Shown piece after piece: positions 47,458-60,470 of a stretch of DNA of 64,000 nucleotides. The notes beneath the pieces were generated by a model, which was not told where the DNA came from, ran no database searches, and was given only the letters and a program-made list of their open reading frames with translations. Each line of letters begins with the position of its first letter. Position 1 is the stretch's first letter. Origin of the DNA: Branchiostoma belcheri (lineage: Eukaryota; Chordata; Leptocardii; Amphioxiformes; Branchiostomatidae); contig NW_017802380.1 in NCBI RefSeq assembly GCF_001625305.1, positions 163,168 to 227,167 of the forward strand, in the 5' to 3' direction. The position numbers were made by a program, and so were the translations under genes.

Positions 47458-48221
47458 CTACAACTCTTACTGAATAATGTATATGTGTCTGACCTACATG
47501 TACTACCCTTGTACCAAATTCAGGATTGCTCTCACGACATCCTTATCCATAATGGATGCTGGATGAAAGCCCTCTACGGAAGACTAGAATGTCTGGATAA
47601 ACTTATGATACACAGAGATTGTTAAGTTATAAAAACATTGTTTCGAAACAGTTATCACACTCCTGAAATATAATAGTAGACCAGAGTATCGGTATGAATA
47701 AAAGTTTATTTTCAGCAATATCTCTCCCCTATGTACATTATGTATGACTGCATTTTACATAATTTAAGGACTTTCAATCTCACGTGATCTAAATCTCAAG
47801 TTTAACATACTTAGGAACTTAGGATGTGCTTACTGAGCTTATCAATTTTGTCACAATTTATCTTCTCGTTGGGATTTTTCACACAAAGACAAAGACATTG
47901 ATAGACCACCATTTGAAAACTTGCATGTTTCCCTTCATATCTCAAACCACACTGTGCACTGTACAATAACCGCCAAGCCTCTTTTTGTCCTCTGCAAAGA
48001 GACCAAAAGAGACTCAAATAAAGCTAAAATAGGTTTGGACACTATGAAAAGTGTACAGCTTCCTTCCCTATATTTGATTTGTCTTTGCCACCTTTTGAGT
48101 TACAACTTATCATGATTTTCTTCCTTGTATTTTGGAAGACAAGTGGACTTATTGCAGAGCAATATAAGAAATATACAACTTGATGACAACATCAAAACAT
48201 TAAAAATTTTCTCCCGGATGG

Positions 48222-51200
48222 TCATAATGCTCCACCTTGTACTTGATTGTCTGAATCTTTGCTGTTTTGGTTGTTCACCTCTGACTTCTCCTGAGTGGCC
48301 TGTACATGTGGTGCCTCCTCTTTCTTCTGATCAATCAGAGCATCCTCCTTCACATGTGGGGATGGCTGTACTCCCTTCTTATTTCTATGTATGGTGTTTT
48401 TGATGTGTCCGATCACTGCAAAAGGGTCGACGTTCACATTGGATGCCTGGAAGTCAAGAAGGTTGTGATTTCACATGACTTCTGTATAGATGAGTACAAG
48501 AAGATCTTTCTTTCATCCTGTACTGAACTGTGACCACCTTAAGCTTGTGGTCAGGTGCCTTAGACCTTACAATATTTTTCCCTTTGTCCCAAGGTGTCTA
48601 CTGTGACCATTGAAGCTTTTCATTGATGTAATAGTAATTATAAGTATAATTAAACTTTCCATTATAATTAGAATTCCCTGGCAACCATAAATGCAGGTAC
48701 AACATGTACAATGTACAATGTACCTGCAACTGGATTGCAGCAGTAGCATATAGGCATACTATCATATTATTTCACCAATACACAATACAAAATGATGTCA
48801 CATGAAAACCCTATATGGGTAGATTTTGTCTGTACCATTTTGTATGCCAGCTACACCAACCATAAGAAAGTAATGGGTACAGTACTTACTCCAAATAGTT
48901 CCATGGAACTGATGTCGTTTCTGGGGTTGTCCGGCGGGCCGCGTGTGATGATCCTGGCTACTGCTGGGATGTCCTCTGATGTGGGCGCACTGAACGGCTC
49001 CTGAAGAAGTCCACAAGACATAATATCGCTTTCATTATGTTTACATTTGCAGAAAGAAAACATTTTGTTTTTGCTCTGTTTCTTCTTCTTCCATTGCAAA
49101 CAAATAAGGTTGACCAATGACCTGAACCAGACATCTGTCACCATGGTAACTAGTGTTGGGTTACATCATGTTGCAATTTTATAGCAGGAGGGATTTGGAC
49201 TCCTGTCACCATGTATATGAGTGTGTTTGAGTAAGAATTAACAGAGCAGACCATATGTGAAGGTAAACATTATGCATTTGCTGTGCAAATGTTACCTTCC
49301 TAGTTGATTTTATTCATCTTACCAGCAGATCACATTCAGGTCTCCAAGAAGACATTGTGTCATTTTGAAAGCTGTTGTGACTAGGATACTGGTTTGGCGA
49401 TTCAGGTTAATTCAACTTAAGTTAAAATCTTAATTAAGTTCAAATATAAAATGTTCATAAAATTGCTTTAAAAGACTTTGGACATTCGAGTACTGGCATC
49501 TTTCAAGCACCTTCCTGTTTGAAGGGGTATTAACATAGGTCCGTTTTAACCTACAAAATACCTATATTACATTACAATGTATATAAATAGTGAAATATTC
49601 ATTTTCTTACCAGTCTTGGTAAAAACATGGCCATGCTGAAGGCTGGAAGTTTTAAATCATCTATAAAAGCTGGAAAAACAAAAATAGTGAATATTAGTTA
49701 TCATGAAACCTGGTCACACTTTACATATCTTAAATGTGAGAGCCTTACAGCCTTGCCTTCTAAAAAAAATGATTACAGCAAGAACTACATTGCTATCATT
49801 ACAACATCTCGCAAGGCAAGTCAGTTCAGAAGTGTCACAACACATCCACATAGAGTCACTTGACACTAAGGATTTTGGACACTGAACAAGACTATTTCCT
49901 GAGAGGGGTAAAGGAGGCTCACCCTTCACTCAACCGTGACGGGGGCTGACATTGTCTACCAGATACCTTTGACCCGGTGTTGACGTCACACTTCAAAGAA
50001 GCCACGTGACAAGCTTCACTGGGTCAGTCTACTGAGGAAGACCAGAGTGACTGGTCAAAAGCTCTAGGTGAAAGAACTTTTTGTGTTGGATTGAAAGTTT
50101 TAACTTAAAACATCTTGCAAGGTGTCTTGCCCATGGCCAGGGAAAAAAGCACACTTACTTCGAATGGTGTAGTATATAAGTCTGAAGAAGTCCTCTCCTG
50201 AAGTTCTGCTCATGATGAAGACTTCATGGTCTTTCTTAGGTGTCTACAAGGATAAAATTGTATTAAGCATGGATGAAATTTTTTTCGTAATCCAAAATAA
50301 AGAATTAAGGACCATCTCACAAGAGTAAAATGTGGGGTAAAAGTTAAGACTGATTTTTCCACACTATAGAGCTTACAAATTAAGTAGTTTAAATTTAGCA
50401 TACCAGGTAGGCCATGGCAGAGGCATTTCCGAGGAATGTGGTCAAACCAAGTGCATTGTGGATCTGTGGACACAAATAAAGATACATATAAGAGAGTGAA
50501 AACTATTGCACTTCCTTTCCTCTTTGATACATGGAAGACCTCTCTGATACATGGGGACGTTTTCAACCAAAATGCTCAAGATCAGATTCTTAAAAAATTA
50601 TTATCACGTACAATTTGATAAGAAGCATTGTTTTACCTGCAGAAGGTGTGAAAAGTAGTTGTCACCGTCGTGTTGATCTGCATAGTGCTCTGCTGACAGG
50701 TGGAGGTGCTCCATCAGACCTGGAGGGGGTACGAGAGACAAGAAACCATTAAGACCCTCTCTCCACTATCTGTAGACAGTGATTACTGAGTGACCATTAT
50801 GTGATCAAAATTCGATGTGAGTGACCCTTGGTTTCACAAATTGAATATGATGTATGGTATTAAAGAATGATTTAAAAGACAACAAAACACACAATTTGTC
50901 AATTTGAAATTTGTCAATTGAAGTGTCAATCTTTTAGCCAGCCATAAAATTAAAGTTTGCAAATTGAAAGTTCTATGATTGGCTAACTCCTCTGACTCAG
51001 ACTCAGAGGAGTTAGCCTCTGACTCAGAGGAGTTAGCCAACCATAAAACTTTCAATTTGCAACCTTTAATTTTATGGCTGGCTAAAATGAGTCTGACATA
51101 CAAAATGTATTCTACTTGGCCTTTTTATACCAGTTTGCCATCAATACATCAGAGTCTGGTAGAGACTACTCGTAAGTGTAAAGTGACCCACCGTAATGCC

Positions 51201-54200
51201 TGGCAGCACTGAGACTAGCCTGTGCGTGTGGATGGACCTGGCTGGCGCTGGCTTTAGGCAGACTGTCCCACATCAGGTGGGGATAGCGGTACTGCTTGTC
51301 TGTGTCGTAACACTTCATAAACCTGAAATAATAAGGGGAATATCACAGTTTAATGTGTGAATATGACATTGTTTTGTTTGGCTTATATTATGCACTGTCG
51401 ATGAGTCACTCGTCTTACTAGTAAGTACACAAGACAACTATAATGCAATGACAATATACACATACAGATATGTGATAATACTCATGATATATATACTTAT
51501 GGCAATTCAAGTTGTTGTGGACACATTTCTCAATCTCCAAGCAGATGTTAGGATGATAAATCATCATCATAGATCAAGTTTTCTGGTAGCTAAGTTTTTC
51601 TCACATCATTAGCTTGTACGTCAGAAAAATTGGGCAGCAAGAAAATTAAGGTCACAATTTTCCCTTTTACGTCAGACTTACGGCATGAGGTTCTTTGCGA
51701 CTGCTGACATGACGTTAAGTTCTGTTTGGAGATTAATGCCTTATATTATAACACAATGAAAGGAACACATTCTCCGTGCTTATAACACATCTCTGTAGAA
51801 CCCTACATACCATTTCATGGCTGTGCTTGTGAAATCCATGAACTGTTCTTCAGAGAAGGCCGTGGGATGGTGGGTCTTCAGGAGGATGAGGGCGTGGAAG
51901 CTGTCATACTTGAAAGTGTTTGCAGCCGTGGCAGAGTGTGTGGACTCTATCCTGCCGAATGTGTCTTCTGCTGTTTTACTGCAATGGAAAACATAACAGC
52001 TGTTAACTTAGGATAGGTCCAGTCTGCAAGCTGGTACGTGGAAGGTGTTTTGATAATGAACATAGCCACTGACTCAACCAACTCCAACTCAAACTTCCCA
52101 GTATATAGGGGCATTGTCATTAGATAGCTTTAAAGAATGTCTAGAGTTAGATGTTCAAGGGTTAGGCGTAACAAGTTGATCGGTGTAATGTAGCCAGCTG
52201 CCGCCACGCCGCGTGCCTGCAAAGCTGGTGTGTTACGCCGAAGGGCGGTTATACCGGCTATACAGATACAGATCTACTGGTATTCCATTGAAATGAAAGC
52301 ACAAGTATATACAAGTGACTATTTTGCTGAACTGATGATATAACAGACAATCTACAAAGACAATGTTTACTTACAATTGGTATGCACAGAAGTCGCAGTC
52401 ATTCTCTGTTTCTTTGGCCAACTCATCTACACTGTAAGAACATAAGGAGAAATTAGAGCAGTTTTTATCCAAAACAGAATAGAGTTTTCAAGTAACTCCT
52501 TAGAATAATTACATGTACATCCACTGCGAAATTACCGGCTTAATTTGCGGAGTCACTCTCTTTACTGTGAAAGATTGAGATGTCATTGCACATACTGTTG
52601 TATCTTGGTACTTTTTATATTATTTAGAAACACAGTACGTAATTCATGAAAACATTTATGCTCAATTCCGAGATTCATGAACTGCAAGTTAACAATGTAT
52701 TTGTATATCCAGGATTGCTACATACTAGCTTGCTACATCCCTGTCTCCTGTTGCAACTCCAGGTCTTTTGGAGCGGATGGGGTTGAAGACAGAACTCTCG
52801 TGTGTGATCAGGTTGAACACAGTGGTCACAAACTGTGGAAGAAAAGAGATGATAACATATAACTTGTCTGTATCTAATAAATCAATAAAGTTAGCTTCTT
52901 TGGAACAAAAAATTACTTTGTTTTGATCTAAAACCACTGTTCACTACGACCAGTGAATGAGTAAAAGTTTCTATATCAGTAAGTCATTTTTGGACTGACA
53001 GTATAATTCTTAATTAAAGAGAAGAGGAGGAAGACACAGAAACACACATCTGCACTGATTAGTGACTTGAGCTTAACTAACCTTATTTTAAAGGCATTGG
53101 AATGGGATTGGCTGTTCGAACGAAAAACAGCCAGTCCTGTCCGTTAGATACGATTGTTCTAAGTCAATCGTGAGTTCGTAGAATTGAACCTACGACCGCC
53201 CGTTACATAACAATCTTAACTTGTTTAACAATCTTATCTTAACTTGAAGTGATGTCCCAATATTATTTCAGCCTTTGGGACAATGTTGTTGTTAATGCAA
53301 ATAAACCATTGATAACTTATCAAGTTTATCTTGATACCTGTAGTTTAGCATCCTTCAGTAAGTCATAGTTATTACCCAGCCACTTCAGGACTTTGGTGAA
53401 AAATCACCACTGATGCTGTTTGGATCTAAACAACTGTTGACTACAACAAGTGAATGAGTAAAATTTCTATATCAGTAAGTCCTTTTTGGACTGATGATAT
53501 ACCGGTAACAAGCATAGCTTATCAAGATTATCTTGATATATGTAACTACCTGTAGTTTAACATCCTTCAGTAAGTCGTAGTTATTTCCCAGCCACTTCAG
53601 GACTTTGGTTTGGAAGGTGTCCGGGATCACCACCTGGCCGGACTTCCTCGTCACCTGGTAGATGTCATCAAATATTCGGTGTAGCTCTCTAGAAAATAAT
53701 TAAGGAAAATAATTCATTAGATTACCGAAGATATTCATAGCATTCCTGGTCATACACATGTATTACTATTTTCCTATCAAATAAAAATCACTTGTATCTG
53801 TATCGGTATAGCCGGTATAACCGCCCTTCGGCGTAACACACCAGCTACACACACTTGTCACTTGGCAGTTAACATAAACAAAGACTCTAGTCTGACATAT
53901 CATTTTCTTATACATGTATCCTTTAAGCTTCTTGAGCACCTTTTGTTCTCTTGAACATGTTTTTCACATCTACAACCAACTGAAAGGTATCATTATGAAC
54001 ACTACACAACAAGCTATCAGCCTATAATAAAAGCACTTATTTAGTTGAAGTGTGGATCAGATGAGACACAACTGTGGAGATTTTTCTATTACATGTTAAT
54101 GCTATTTGCAATTGACTGTCAGTAAATATTAATGAAATACAAATGATAACCTTACTTGCAGCCTGGATGTTGTGCTGAATGCCATCCTTCCATCAGGTCT

Positions 54201-55205
54201 TCCAGTTTACCTATGGTGAAATTTTCTTTCGTGTTCCCGAAACAGTGTTGTCTATACCAGTCCTGGAGAGGTGAAAGTTTATTGAGCAAAAGATCATTAT
54301 CCTTTTTCATGATATAACAGTTTTACAGGTACATTGTACTGTAATACATTTTCAGAAGACCTGCACTGGTGCAGGTAACACTGAAAATAACCTGCAAATT
54401 TTACCTGAACCTTAATTTGAAACAAGGTCTATAGGTGATATGAAGTTACATGTCTACAAAAACTGCTAAATAGATGTCAGTCCAAATTTTGTACTTTTCT
54501 TGCAAATCCTTAAGCTTCTGAAAATAAATCTGTGAATAGTTACATCAGGTTGGTAAGACACTGAGTAAAGAGACTCTTTTTACACAACCAAGTCTTTTAT
54601 TCTTTATTAAGTCTTTCCTAGAACTATCGCAGAGTGGAACTCACTGTCACCAAGTACAGTAGGGGCACTGTCAATAGATAGCTTTAAACAATGTCTAGAG
54701 CTAGAAGTTCAAGGGTTAGGTGTAACAAGTCGATCGGTGTTATATAGCCAGCTGCCGCCGCGCCGCGTGCCTGCGAAGCTGGTGTGTTACGCCGAAAGGC
54801 GGTTATACCGGCTATACAGATACAGATACAGATTCAGCTGACATTTCGGTGACTGTCTGTCACCTTCCTCTGGGCAATTCTGACTGGTTCACATTGCACT
54901 GCAGCACAGGTGTCTCTGCTACAAATGCATTCCCAAATGTACAATATCTACATATCTACACATATGCGTGATTGGATTACAGGGAAATGTATCTACAATG
55001 TGTTCCCTGAAAATAAAAACGTGCATCATACCGCATGGTTTGGTACTGCTGTACTGAACAATCTTGTGGCATCTGGAGCATGTCTTCTGGGTCTGAACTC
55101 ATAAGAGTTTATCAAGAATAAGAGTCTCAACCAGCCAAACACTGAAAAAGTTGCCACAAAGAATCCGCAGAGAAGAAGCTTCTTGTTTAGTCTGGCTCCA
55201 GGCAT
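48222..55205 (-). CDS. Type II membrane protein with a GALT/HIT-like domain, 13 exons, 501 aa
   Basis: Minus-strand exons: 55205-55032, 54262-54156, 53688-53550, 52832-52726, 52431-52375, 51978-51811, 51322-51192, 50719-50637, 50463-50404, 50243-50159, 49669-49611, 49000-48890, 48446-48222. They make one frame. The N-terminus MPGARLNKK is followed by a hydrophobic segment (about 10-32, LLLCGFFVATFSVFGWLRLLFLI), giving a signal-anchor topology with the rest lumenal or extracellular. CDFC at 188-191 is placed like the zinc CxxC of galactose-1-phosphate uridylyltransferase. YDSFHALILLKTHHPTAFSEE and WDSLPKASASQVHPHAQ (HPH at 281-283, the GALT-type histidine-triad motif) follow, and TPKKDHEVFIMS resembles the second HIT-like half. 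The enzymatic substrate is unknown; a nucleotidyl transferase or phosphorylase acting on a nucleotide sugar is an inference. The last 50 residues are charged and low-complexity. It is convergent with EOGT. TTTATT near 47705 gives a minus-strand AATAAA. Confidence 0.8.
49975..50105 (+). mobile_element. Second copy of the CTGAGGAAG-stem repeat, GALT-like intron 10
   Basis: Near-identical to 19850-19985. The GACCAG/CTGGTC stem is intact, but the following GAAA has become AAAA. Confidence 0.65.
50934..51087. mobile_element. Hairpin MITE with TTAGCCAGCCATAAAATT arms
   Basis: Arms of about 65 bp (TTAGCCAGCCATAAAATTAA ... and its complement ending TTTTATGGCTGGCTAA) flank a centre with duplicated CTCTGACTCAGAGGAGTTAG blocks. 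It lies in intron 7 of the GALT-like gene. Confidence 0.85.
52099..52273 (+). mobile_element. LINE 3' tail fragment
   Basis: It contains GGGGCATTGTCATTAGATAG and CCAGCTGCCGCCACGCCGCG, and ends with one unit of the GGGCGGTTATACCGGCTATA tail. It is in an intron of the GALT-like gene. Confidence 0.8.
52916..53612. repeat. Local duplication including a decayed copy of GALT-like exon 3
   Basis: Bases 53325-53397 repeat the 3' half of exon 3 and its donor side (53530-53612; shared CATCCTTCAGTAAGTC and CCAGCCACTTCAGGACTTTG). Bases 53419-53505 repeat 52920-53003 (GTGAATGAGTAAAA, TTCTATATCAGTAAGTC, TTTTTGGACTGA). The duplicate exon has no acceptor-side half, so it is a relic. Confidence 0.75.
53788..53853 (-). 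mobile_element. LINE tail fragment (reverse)
   Basis: It reads TATCGGTATAGCCGGTATAA then CCGCCCTTCGGCGTAACACA on the plus strand, the reverse of the LINE tail unit. Confidence 0.75.
54545..54985 (-). mobile_element. Retroelement fragment related to 18298-18486, with a LINE tail inserted
   Basis: The outer parts match 18298-18486 in reverse orientation (AGGTTGGTAAGACACTGAGT at the left, GTGATTGGATTACAG-type end at the right). A LINE tail (54604-54835, plus strand, with TTTCCTAGAACTATCGCAGA giving FPRTIAEWNS) interrupts it. The stem GGTGAC/GTCACC is perfect here. Confidence 0.7.
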
Positions 55206-57401
55206 AGTTAAGGGTGTCTGGGCGTCCTTTCAGATAGCCTCATCTTACAGCACCTCCTGAGGCCTCCTGCAGCCAAAAGGAATAATATGTCAGTTCAATA
55301 TATTGACATGATATACTCTTAAATGTACTTTTAAGCTTTGATTATTAGTGAGCAGACAGTTACAACTTACATATTTCTGAGTCTGACAATTTTCCTACAA
55401 ATAGTGTGCAGTGGTCAAGTGAGTGGCAATCATACAAGGACATTATATATAATGTTATATGTAATGCCCTTGTCATAAGTGTAGATAAGTGTAGATTAGT
55501 TGGTTGTCTACATGGTTTGCTGTACATTTGTAATGTTATCTGTTACAACCGTTGTGTTTTAAATAAACTTTGACTTCTGTCTCTGGATCCAAAGGTCCTG
55601 GGTTCAAATCCGGGCAACGCTTAAATCGAATACCTTTGCACCTTCTTTAGTTGTCAGAGTTATAAACACCAATGTAAGGTTATACGCCCTGTTGTACTAT
55701 AAGGGTGCTGTATCAATCATGCTGATAGACCTCAAGGCTGTCTTTAAGCATCTATAAAGGTTGTGGCTCTATAATTTTAAGGTCAGCTGCCTTAGGCATT
55801 GTAACTACACAATCAATATAACGTTAACTGACCAAGGACATTCCATTATACACAGACCTTGAACTGACTTTATATTACTATTAGTGTTATCCATAAAATG
55901 GTAACCCCACCGTGTTAAGAATTTTGTGTAGACTTTATCCTATAACGTCACAGACCAGAGTTAGTTTCAAACAGTTGTTTTTCTATCAAAGACATCGTTG
56001 ACAACTACACAACATGGATCCCCAAGATGGTATACAAGATGACATGATAGTTCTTGGACCGCCCCCTTGGCCTTGCAAAGTATTACTAGTATAGCCGTTC
56101 TCCACGTTTTACACATCGTTCCTAACTGCACGGCATGATTTTGGATAACTAAGCTACCTTGCAGCTAATTTTGAGCATGCAAAATTTCGTCAGAATGATG
56201 TAAAGTGCAAAATTACCTACGTGTGTTCACCGATCATCGAAGCCACGTCTTGTCTGTACTGGCCATTGGAAAACAAAGGCTAGTCCATTCAGTAAATGGG
56301 AATAATTTTTTCTAGATAACCACGTAGCTGGACTTTTGTGTTGAACAAATATTAAGAAGTCATTGTTTTAGATTATAAAAAATACTGTACACTCTTAAAT
56401 TTCCTTTCATCTTATGTTGCTGCCTTTATTTGATAATATAAAAAAATAAGTTCACACGTGTTCCCTTTGGCACAGTAGATTCGTCCAAATTTACAAGGCA
56501 TCTAAACGTATAAAATAGCTGTGAAATAACATTTGATTGATCCAGAAACTTTTAAAATAAGTGTAACATCTCATTCTTTTATATCATTTGGTTATACGTC
56601 GATATGGTGTACATTTGAGCAAGTGTTGTGTTAGAAATGATTATTTTTCCGTCTATTTCGTACGTTTTGCCGCGGTGTTTCTATCTGTTCCAGCTGCTTT
56701 GCTTTGCCCCGAGGCGGTCTTGCACGAACTGATAGCCATCAGTCTCAAAGGACATTTACCATAAGGGTTTCCCTTCCCGACCGAGAGAGAGAGAGAGAGA
56801 CCAGGCCAGGGTGTCGGTAAAAACGGTGCAGAGACACTCTCCAACAAGTCAGCGGCCAAGATATGCCTGCATGGAAGCCCGCCTGCCTCAAAGCTATCGA
56901 GAGCGGTGAGTGTTAGAAGTGAGGTTGGAGGGAATCCCCAAGTTTTGTTTACACGTTGTAGTTTTCGGCTGTAGCCGCGGGGTAGATAAAGAGTGCGATG
57001 GCCAGTTGTGCGTGCAAAGGGCGCGATTCTCGGGAAAATACAAATACGGATGTCCGGCGTGGGTTGTGTGTGTGTGTGTGGCCGGATAAAAACCGTCTCG
57101 AGCTACTGCTAGCTTTTATTTTAGACCGAGCAACAGACTTTGCGAGCATTCAGTCGGCACGCACTCAAGTTTCTAAATTGGTAACTTCTGGGTAACTTCT
57201 GGTGGCGGAGTCGCCGAAACTTTCCGGCGCGTTTCTTCTCTTGCCTGCTTCACAGTTTGTGTGTGGATCTTTTGGAGAAGAAGGGGGCCTATTTCGAGCC
57301 TGTGTGTTGACCTTGCGCTGTTGTTTGCTAGGGTGTTACACGGTTCTGAATGTTGGAAATGTGGCGTATTTGTGGCGCAGACACAGGTCACTAACCACCA
57401 A
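55206..57401. other. Upstream region of the GALT-like gene; SINE-like tRNA fragment and CpG-rich stretch
   Basis: No firm coding sequence. Bases 55577-55622 contain GGTTCAAATCC flanked by CCTGG/CCGGG, a tRNA T-arm-like relic of a SINE. Bases 56640-57230 are relatively CpG-rich with a (GA)n run near 56784 and (TG)n near 57066. This looks like the promoter-proximal region for the minus-strand gene and perhaps for a plus-strand gene. Confidence 0.4.
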
Positions 57402-57485
57402 CATGGCCACGCCAAGCTCTCGAAAACTGAACGTTTGTGAAATCAACGAAGATTTAGATCGACCTTGGAGCGGATCTAGCTTTTA
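57402..57485 (+). CDS. Possible first coding exon or microprotein (MATPSSRKLN...)
   Basis: The ATG at 57402 is in good context (CCAACATGG) at the end of a CpG-rich stretch. It reads 27 residues to a TAA at 57483-57485. Upstream in-frame sequence back to 57202 is open but of 5'-UTR composition. A splice donor could end the exon early (GTTTGTGAA near 57432), but none is strong. Nothing downstream in the window continues it. Low confidence. Confidence 0.2.
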
Positions 57486-57779
57486 ATTTACTCTTATCAA
57501 GAAGTCTAATTGATTCCACATCTGTAGTGTTGAAGTTTTCAGTCCCCTAAAATTATGCTCATATCCATCGCTGCTAGGTTATTGTACTACGAGGTATGCA
57601 GAAGTTCAATCGGTCAGCAAAAATAACCCCAAGTTCAAGTTTACAAATTATTTATGATCCCTCTGGTGATGTTGGGCGTCTTAATTATAGTGTCTGATAG
57701 ATAATCATGATCATTGCATGACCCACAAAGACTCAAAGTGTCCTATTTTACAACAAGCAAATCTACTAAAGCTCCTGCA

Positions 57780-57915
57780 ATTAAATGTGCAAAGATTGAG
57801 TGTAACAAGTCGTTCTGTGTGATATAGCTAGCTGCTGCCGCGCCGCGTGCATGCGAAGCTGGTGTGTTATGCCAAAGGGCGGTTATACCAGCTATACTGA
57901 TACAGGTACAGATAC
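57780..57915 (+). mobile_element. LINE 3' tail fragment
   Basis: It contains TGTAACAAGTCGTTCTGTGT, GCTGCTGCCGCGCCGCGTGC and GGGCGGTTATACCAGCTATA, a slightly diverged subfamily shared with 59058-59205. Confidence 0.75.
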
Positions 57916-59057
57916 TAGAGGCTAAGGGGACTCCTTATAATTATACTTTAAATGCAGAAGCTTTTGCGGTGGTACAAATGTACACTGTATTCACCTCGAA
58001 AACCATGTACCATGAAAATTCATGACACCATGAATTGTATTACAACTGTACTGAAGGAATCGTTTCAACTACAAATTGAAAGCATGGTGCAAACGTCTTT
58101 TTACCTCCAACCATGAAATTAAATCCATTTTAATTTAGGCCGTATAGATTCTCAAGTCGAAAACTTTAAATTGGAAAATGGTTTATATATATACTGTGTG
58201 TGAAACATGAAAGAGGCAAGTAGTACAGTCTCTTGGCTCCTGTGTTTCGAACCCGCGACCAAACCCAACACACTAACCGCAAGGCTAAAAGTTCCAGACA
58301 AATTGGTAGCACTTGAACCTCACTATTATGGCATAAGAAACTTGGGTATGTTATTTCTAACTAAAAGCCTTTAGAGTAAAGACACTAAGTAACCTACATG
58401 ACCTACTCAGGTCCAAAAAAGCTATCGCAAACAGCGTCACATGAGCCTCAACCTCTAGTTTTTAAATTGTTAAATTTCAGTTAATATCGATTTGTGTGTT
58501 CTGGTTCATTGTTGATGTATGTATGTCTTCTTAAATGTATTCACTGTATTTTCCTTGTATGTGATCATGTAATTTTAATGTTTGAGCCTTGGAAGATTAG
58601 CCCTGCAGGGCTAAAAGGCTTTGAAATAAATGAAATGGCTATCGGGTGGTCCCTGCTATCCATGTTGATGATACTCGAGTGTGCAGCTCCACCCCCTGTG
58701 TATTGCTGTAGAAGTTTGTTTAGGCAGGAGTTTAGTGTGTATCTGAGAAACCAAGTCAGAACTGACACGGCCGAAGATCTGTTATCCCTTGAAGTTGACA
58801 TCCTCTGGCCCTCTGGAGGGAGAAACATCTGCTGAAACTTAACCCTGTGTTTTGCTAAGCCACCAACCCAGGGGTCAGTCCAGGAAATATTGTCACGTAT
58901 GTCCATGTATCATGTTCATGTAGGGTCAACTGGTTCTGACTAGATGGTAGATTTGGCCAAGGACATCATATAGTGTCGTATATGGTGTCCTTGGTATTGG
59001 CCATAGCAAACCATAAGAGCACAGATAAAACTATAAAATGCTCCCTCCCAGCAGTTG

Positions 59058-59205
59058 TATCTGTATCAGTATAGTCGCCCTGTATAACCGCCATTCAGCA
59101 TAACACACCAGCTTCACAGGCACTCGGTGCGGTGGCAGCTGGCTACATCACACCGAACGACTTGTTACACTCAATCTTTGCACATTTAATTGCAGGAGTT
59201 GTACA
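59058..59205 (-). mobile_element. LINE 3' tail fragment (reverse)
   Basis: It begins TGTATCTGTATCAGTATAGT and continues through CACACCAGCTTCACAGGC, CTGGCTACATCACACCG and CGACTTGTTACACTC, the reverse complement of the 57.8-kb copy. Confidence 0.75.
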
Positions 59206-59995
59206 TGTTATGATGGAAAATTCTAATCTTTTCAGGCTGCCACACAACTACAACTATACCCCAAAAGGGATACTAGCTGGTATGTCTTAGTTGCACGTTG
59301 AGCGGTAGTCTATCCAGTTGCTTGAGTAAGGTTTTTGTTGTGTATCTCATTACCTGGATGTCTCACCTTCATCAATGCAGGCTACTAGCTCAAAAAGGAT
59401 ACGCAGAAAATGTTTTAATCATCTATCCCATTATCTGCCTGGAGATTATACTGTATACATCATGTAAAAGTATTATTCTACATCATTGCTCTTTGTATTG
59501 CTACTAACTTGTTGGGTGGGGAGTAAATAAACTTTGGAATTGGCCAGTAGGTAAACATCTGCATCATCTTATTTAAGCCTACCCAAACCCAAACAGACCT
59601 GTAATGCATTGCAGCTTACAAGAATGCAGGAGAAATGTAATATGTCATTACTGTAATGTTATCTAGTGTTACACAAACTTATCTACAGATAAATTGAGTG
59701 ATAGATCACTGTCAGGTTAGTCAGTGTTGTTCAAAGGTTTACCCCGTGTATTTTTGTGAGTTTGGGCTGCGTATTTTTCTGTTAGTTCACAGTAGGCATG
59801 TATTTGTTGACATGCAGTGCTTCACATGAGGGTGCATCTGGAGGGTACCCTCAGCTGGTGTGTTATTTCTTTGCTCAGCTCTACTAATTGTTGACAGTCG
59901 ATGTACACAAGTATGCAGGGAGGCACCACAGGCCCTCCCAGTGTCCTACATTTGTACATCCTGCCTCCACTAACTAGTGCAGATATACTAGCTAG

Positions 59996-60225
59996 TGTAT
60001 CTGTATCTGTATCTGCATAACCACCCTTCGGCATAACACACCAGCTTCACAGACATGTGGCGTGGCGGCAGCTAGCTATATCACACAGAACGACTTGTTA
60101 TATACTCAATCCTTGCACATTTAGTTACGGGAGATGTTTAAAGCTTTCTAGTGATGATGTCCCAACTGTGCTTGGTGGCAGCGAGTTCCAGCCTACGATA
60201 ATCTAGTGCAATGTAATCTGGTAAG
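59996..60225 (-). mobile_element. LINE 3' tail fragment (reverse), extends into the ORF2 end
   Basis: The tail unit (TGCATAACCACCCTTCGGCA) and the GTGGCGTGGCGGCAGCTAGC block are followed by sequence reading toward the reverse-transcriptase C-terminus. Confidence 0.75.
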
Positions 60226-60470
60226 ACTTTATCTAGTCTAGTGCAATGTACAGCTAGGATAAAGTCTTCCCTTGTCCTTTTGGGGACTAAACTTGGTTGA
60301 AAATAGATGTAAGGAGGAGAAATGTGTTACACAGGTATTATAATTAGATTTGCAAGGTAAAACTATTTGCTTCATACCAGAATCCACTGGTTGCCAACCA
60401 GTGCACTGTGCATAGTTGGTTACCCCATATGGAAGTAGTACGTATCATGTATCTATAACCTTGGACGTTC

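Noticed and set aside
55577-55622. tRNA gene
   Set aside because: Only a T-arm-like stretch is present; no acceptor stem or complete cloverleaf can be formed. Treated as a SINE relic.
56653-56859. Minus-strand frame MAADLLESVSAPFLPTPWPG...
   Set aside because: It lies in a CpG-rich upstream region with a (GA)n run, and there is no splice path to the GALT-like exon 1, which has its own ATG and signal anchor. It may be 5' UTR.
57202-57401. N-terminal extension of the candidate exon from ATG 57202
   Set aside because: Composition is UTR-like and the downstream ATG at 57402 has better context; neither is firmly supported.
58494-58906. Overlapping 113-codon frames on both strands
   Set aside because: No domain, no splice context, and both strands are open over the same stretch, which points to chance.
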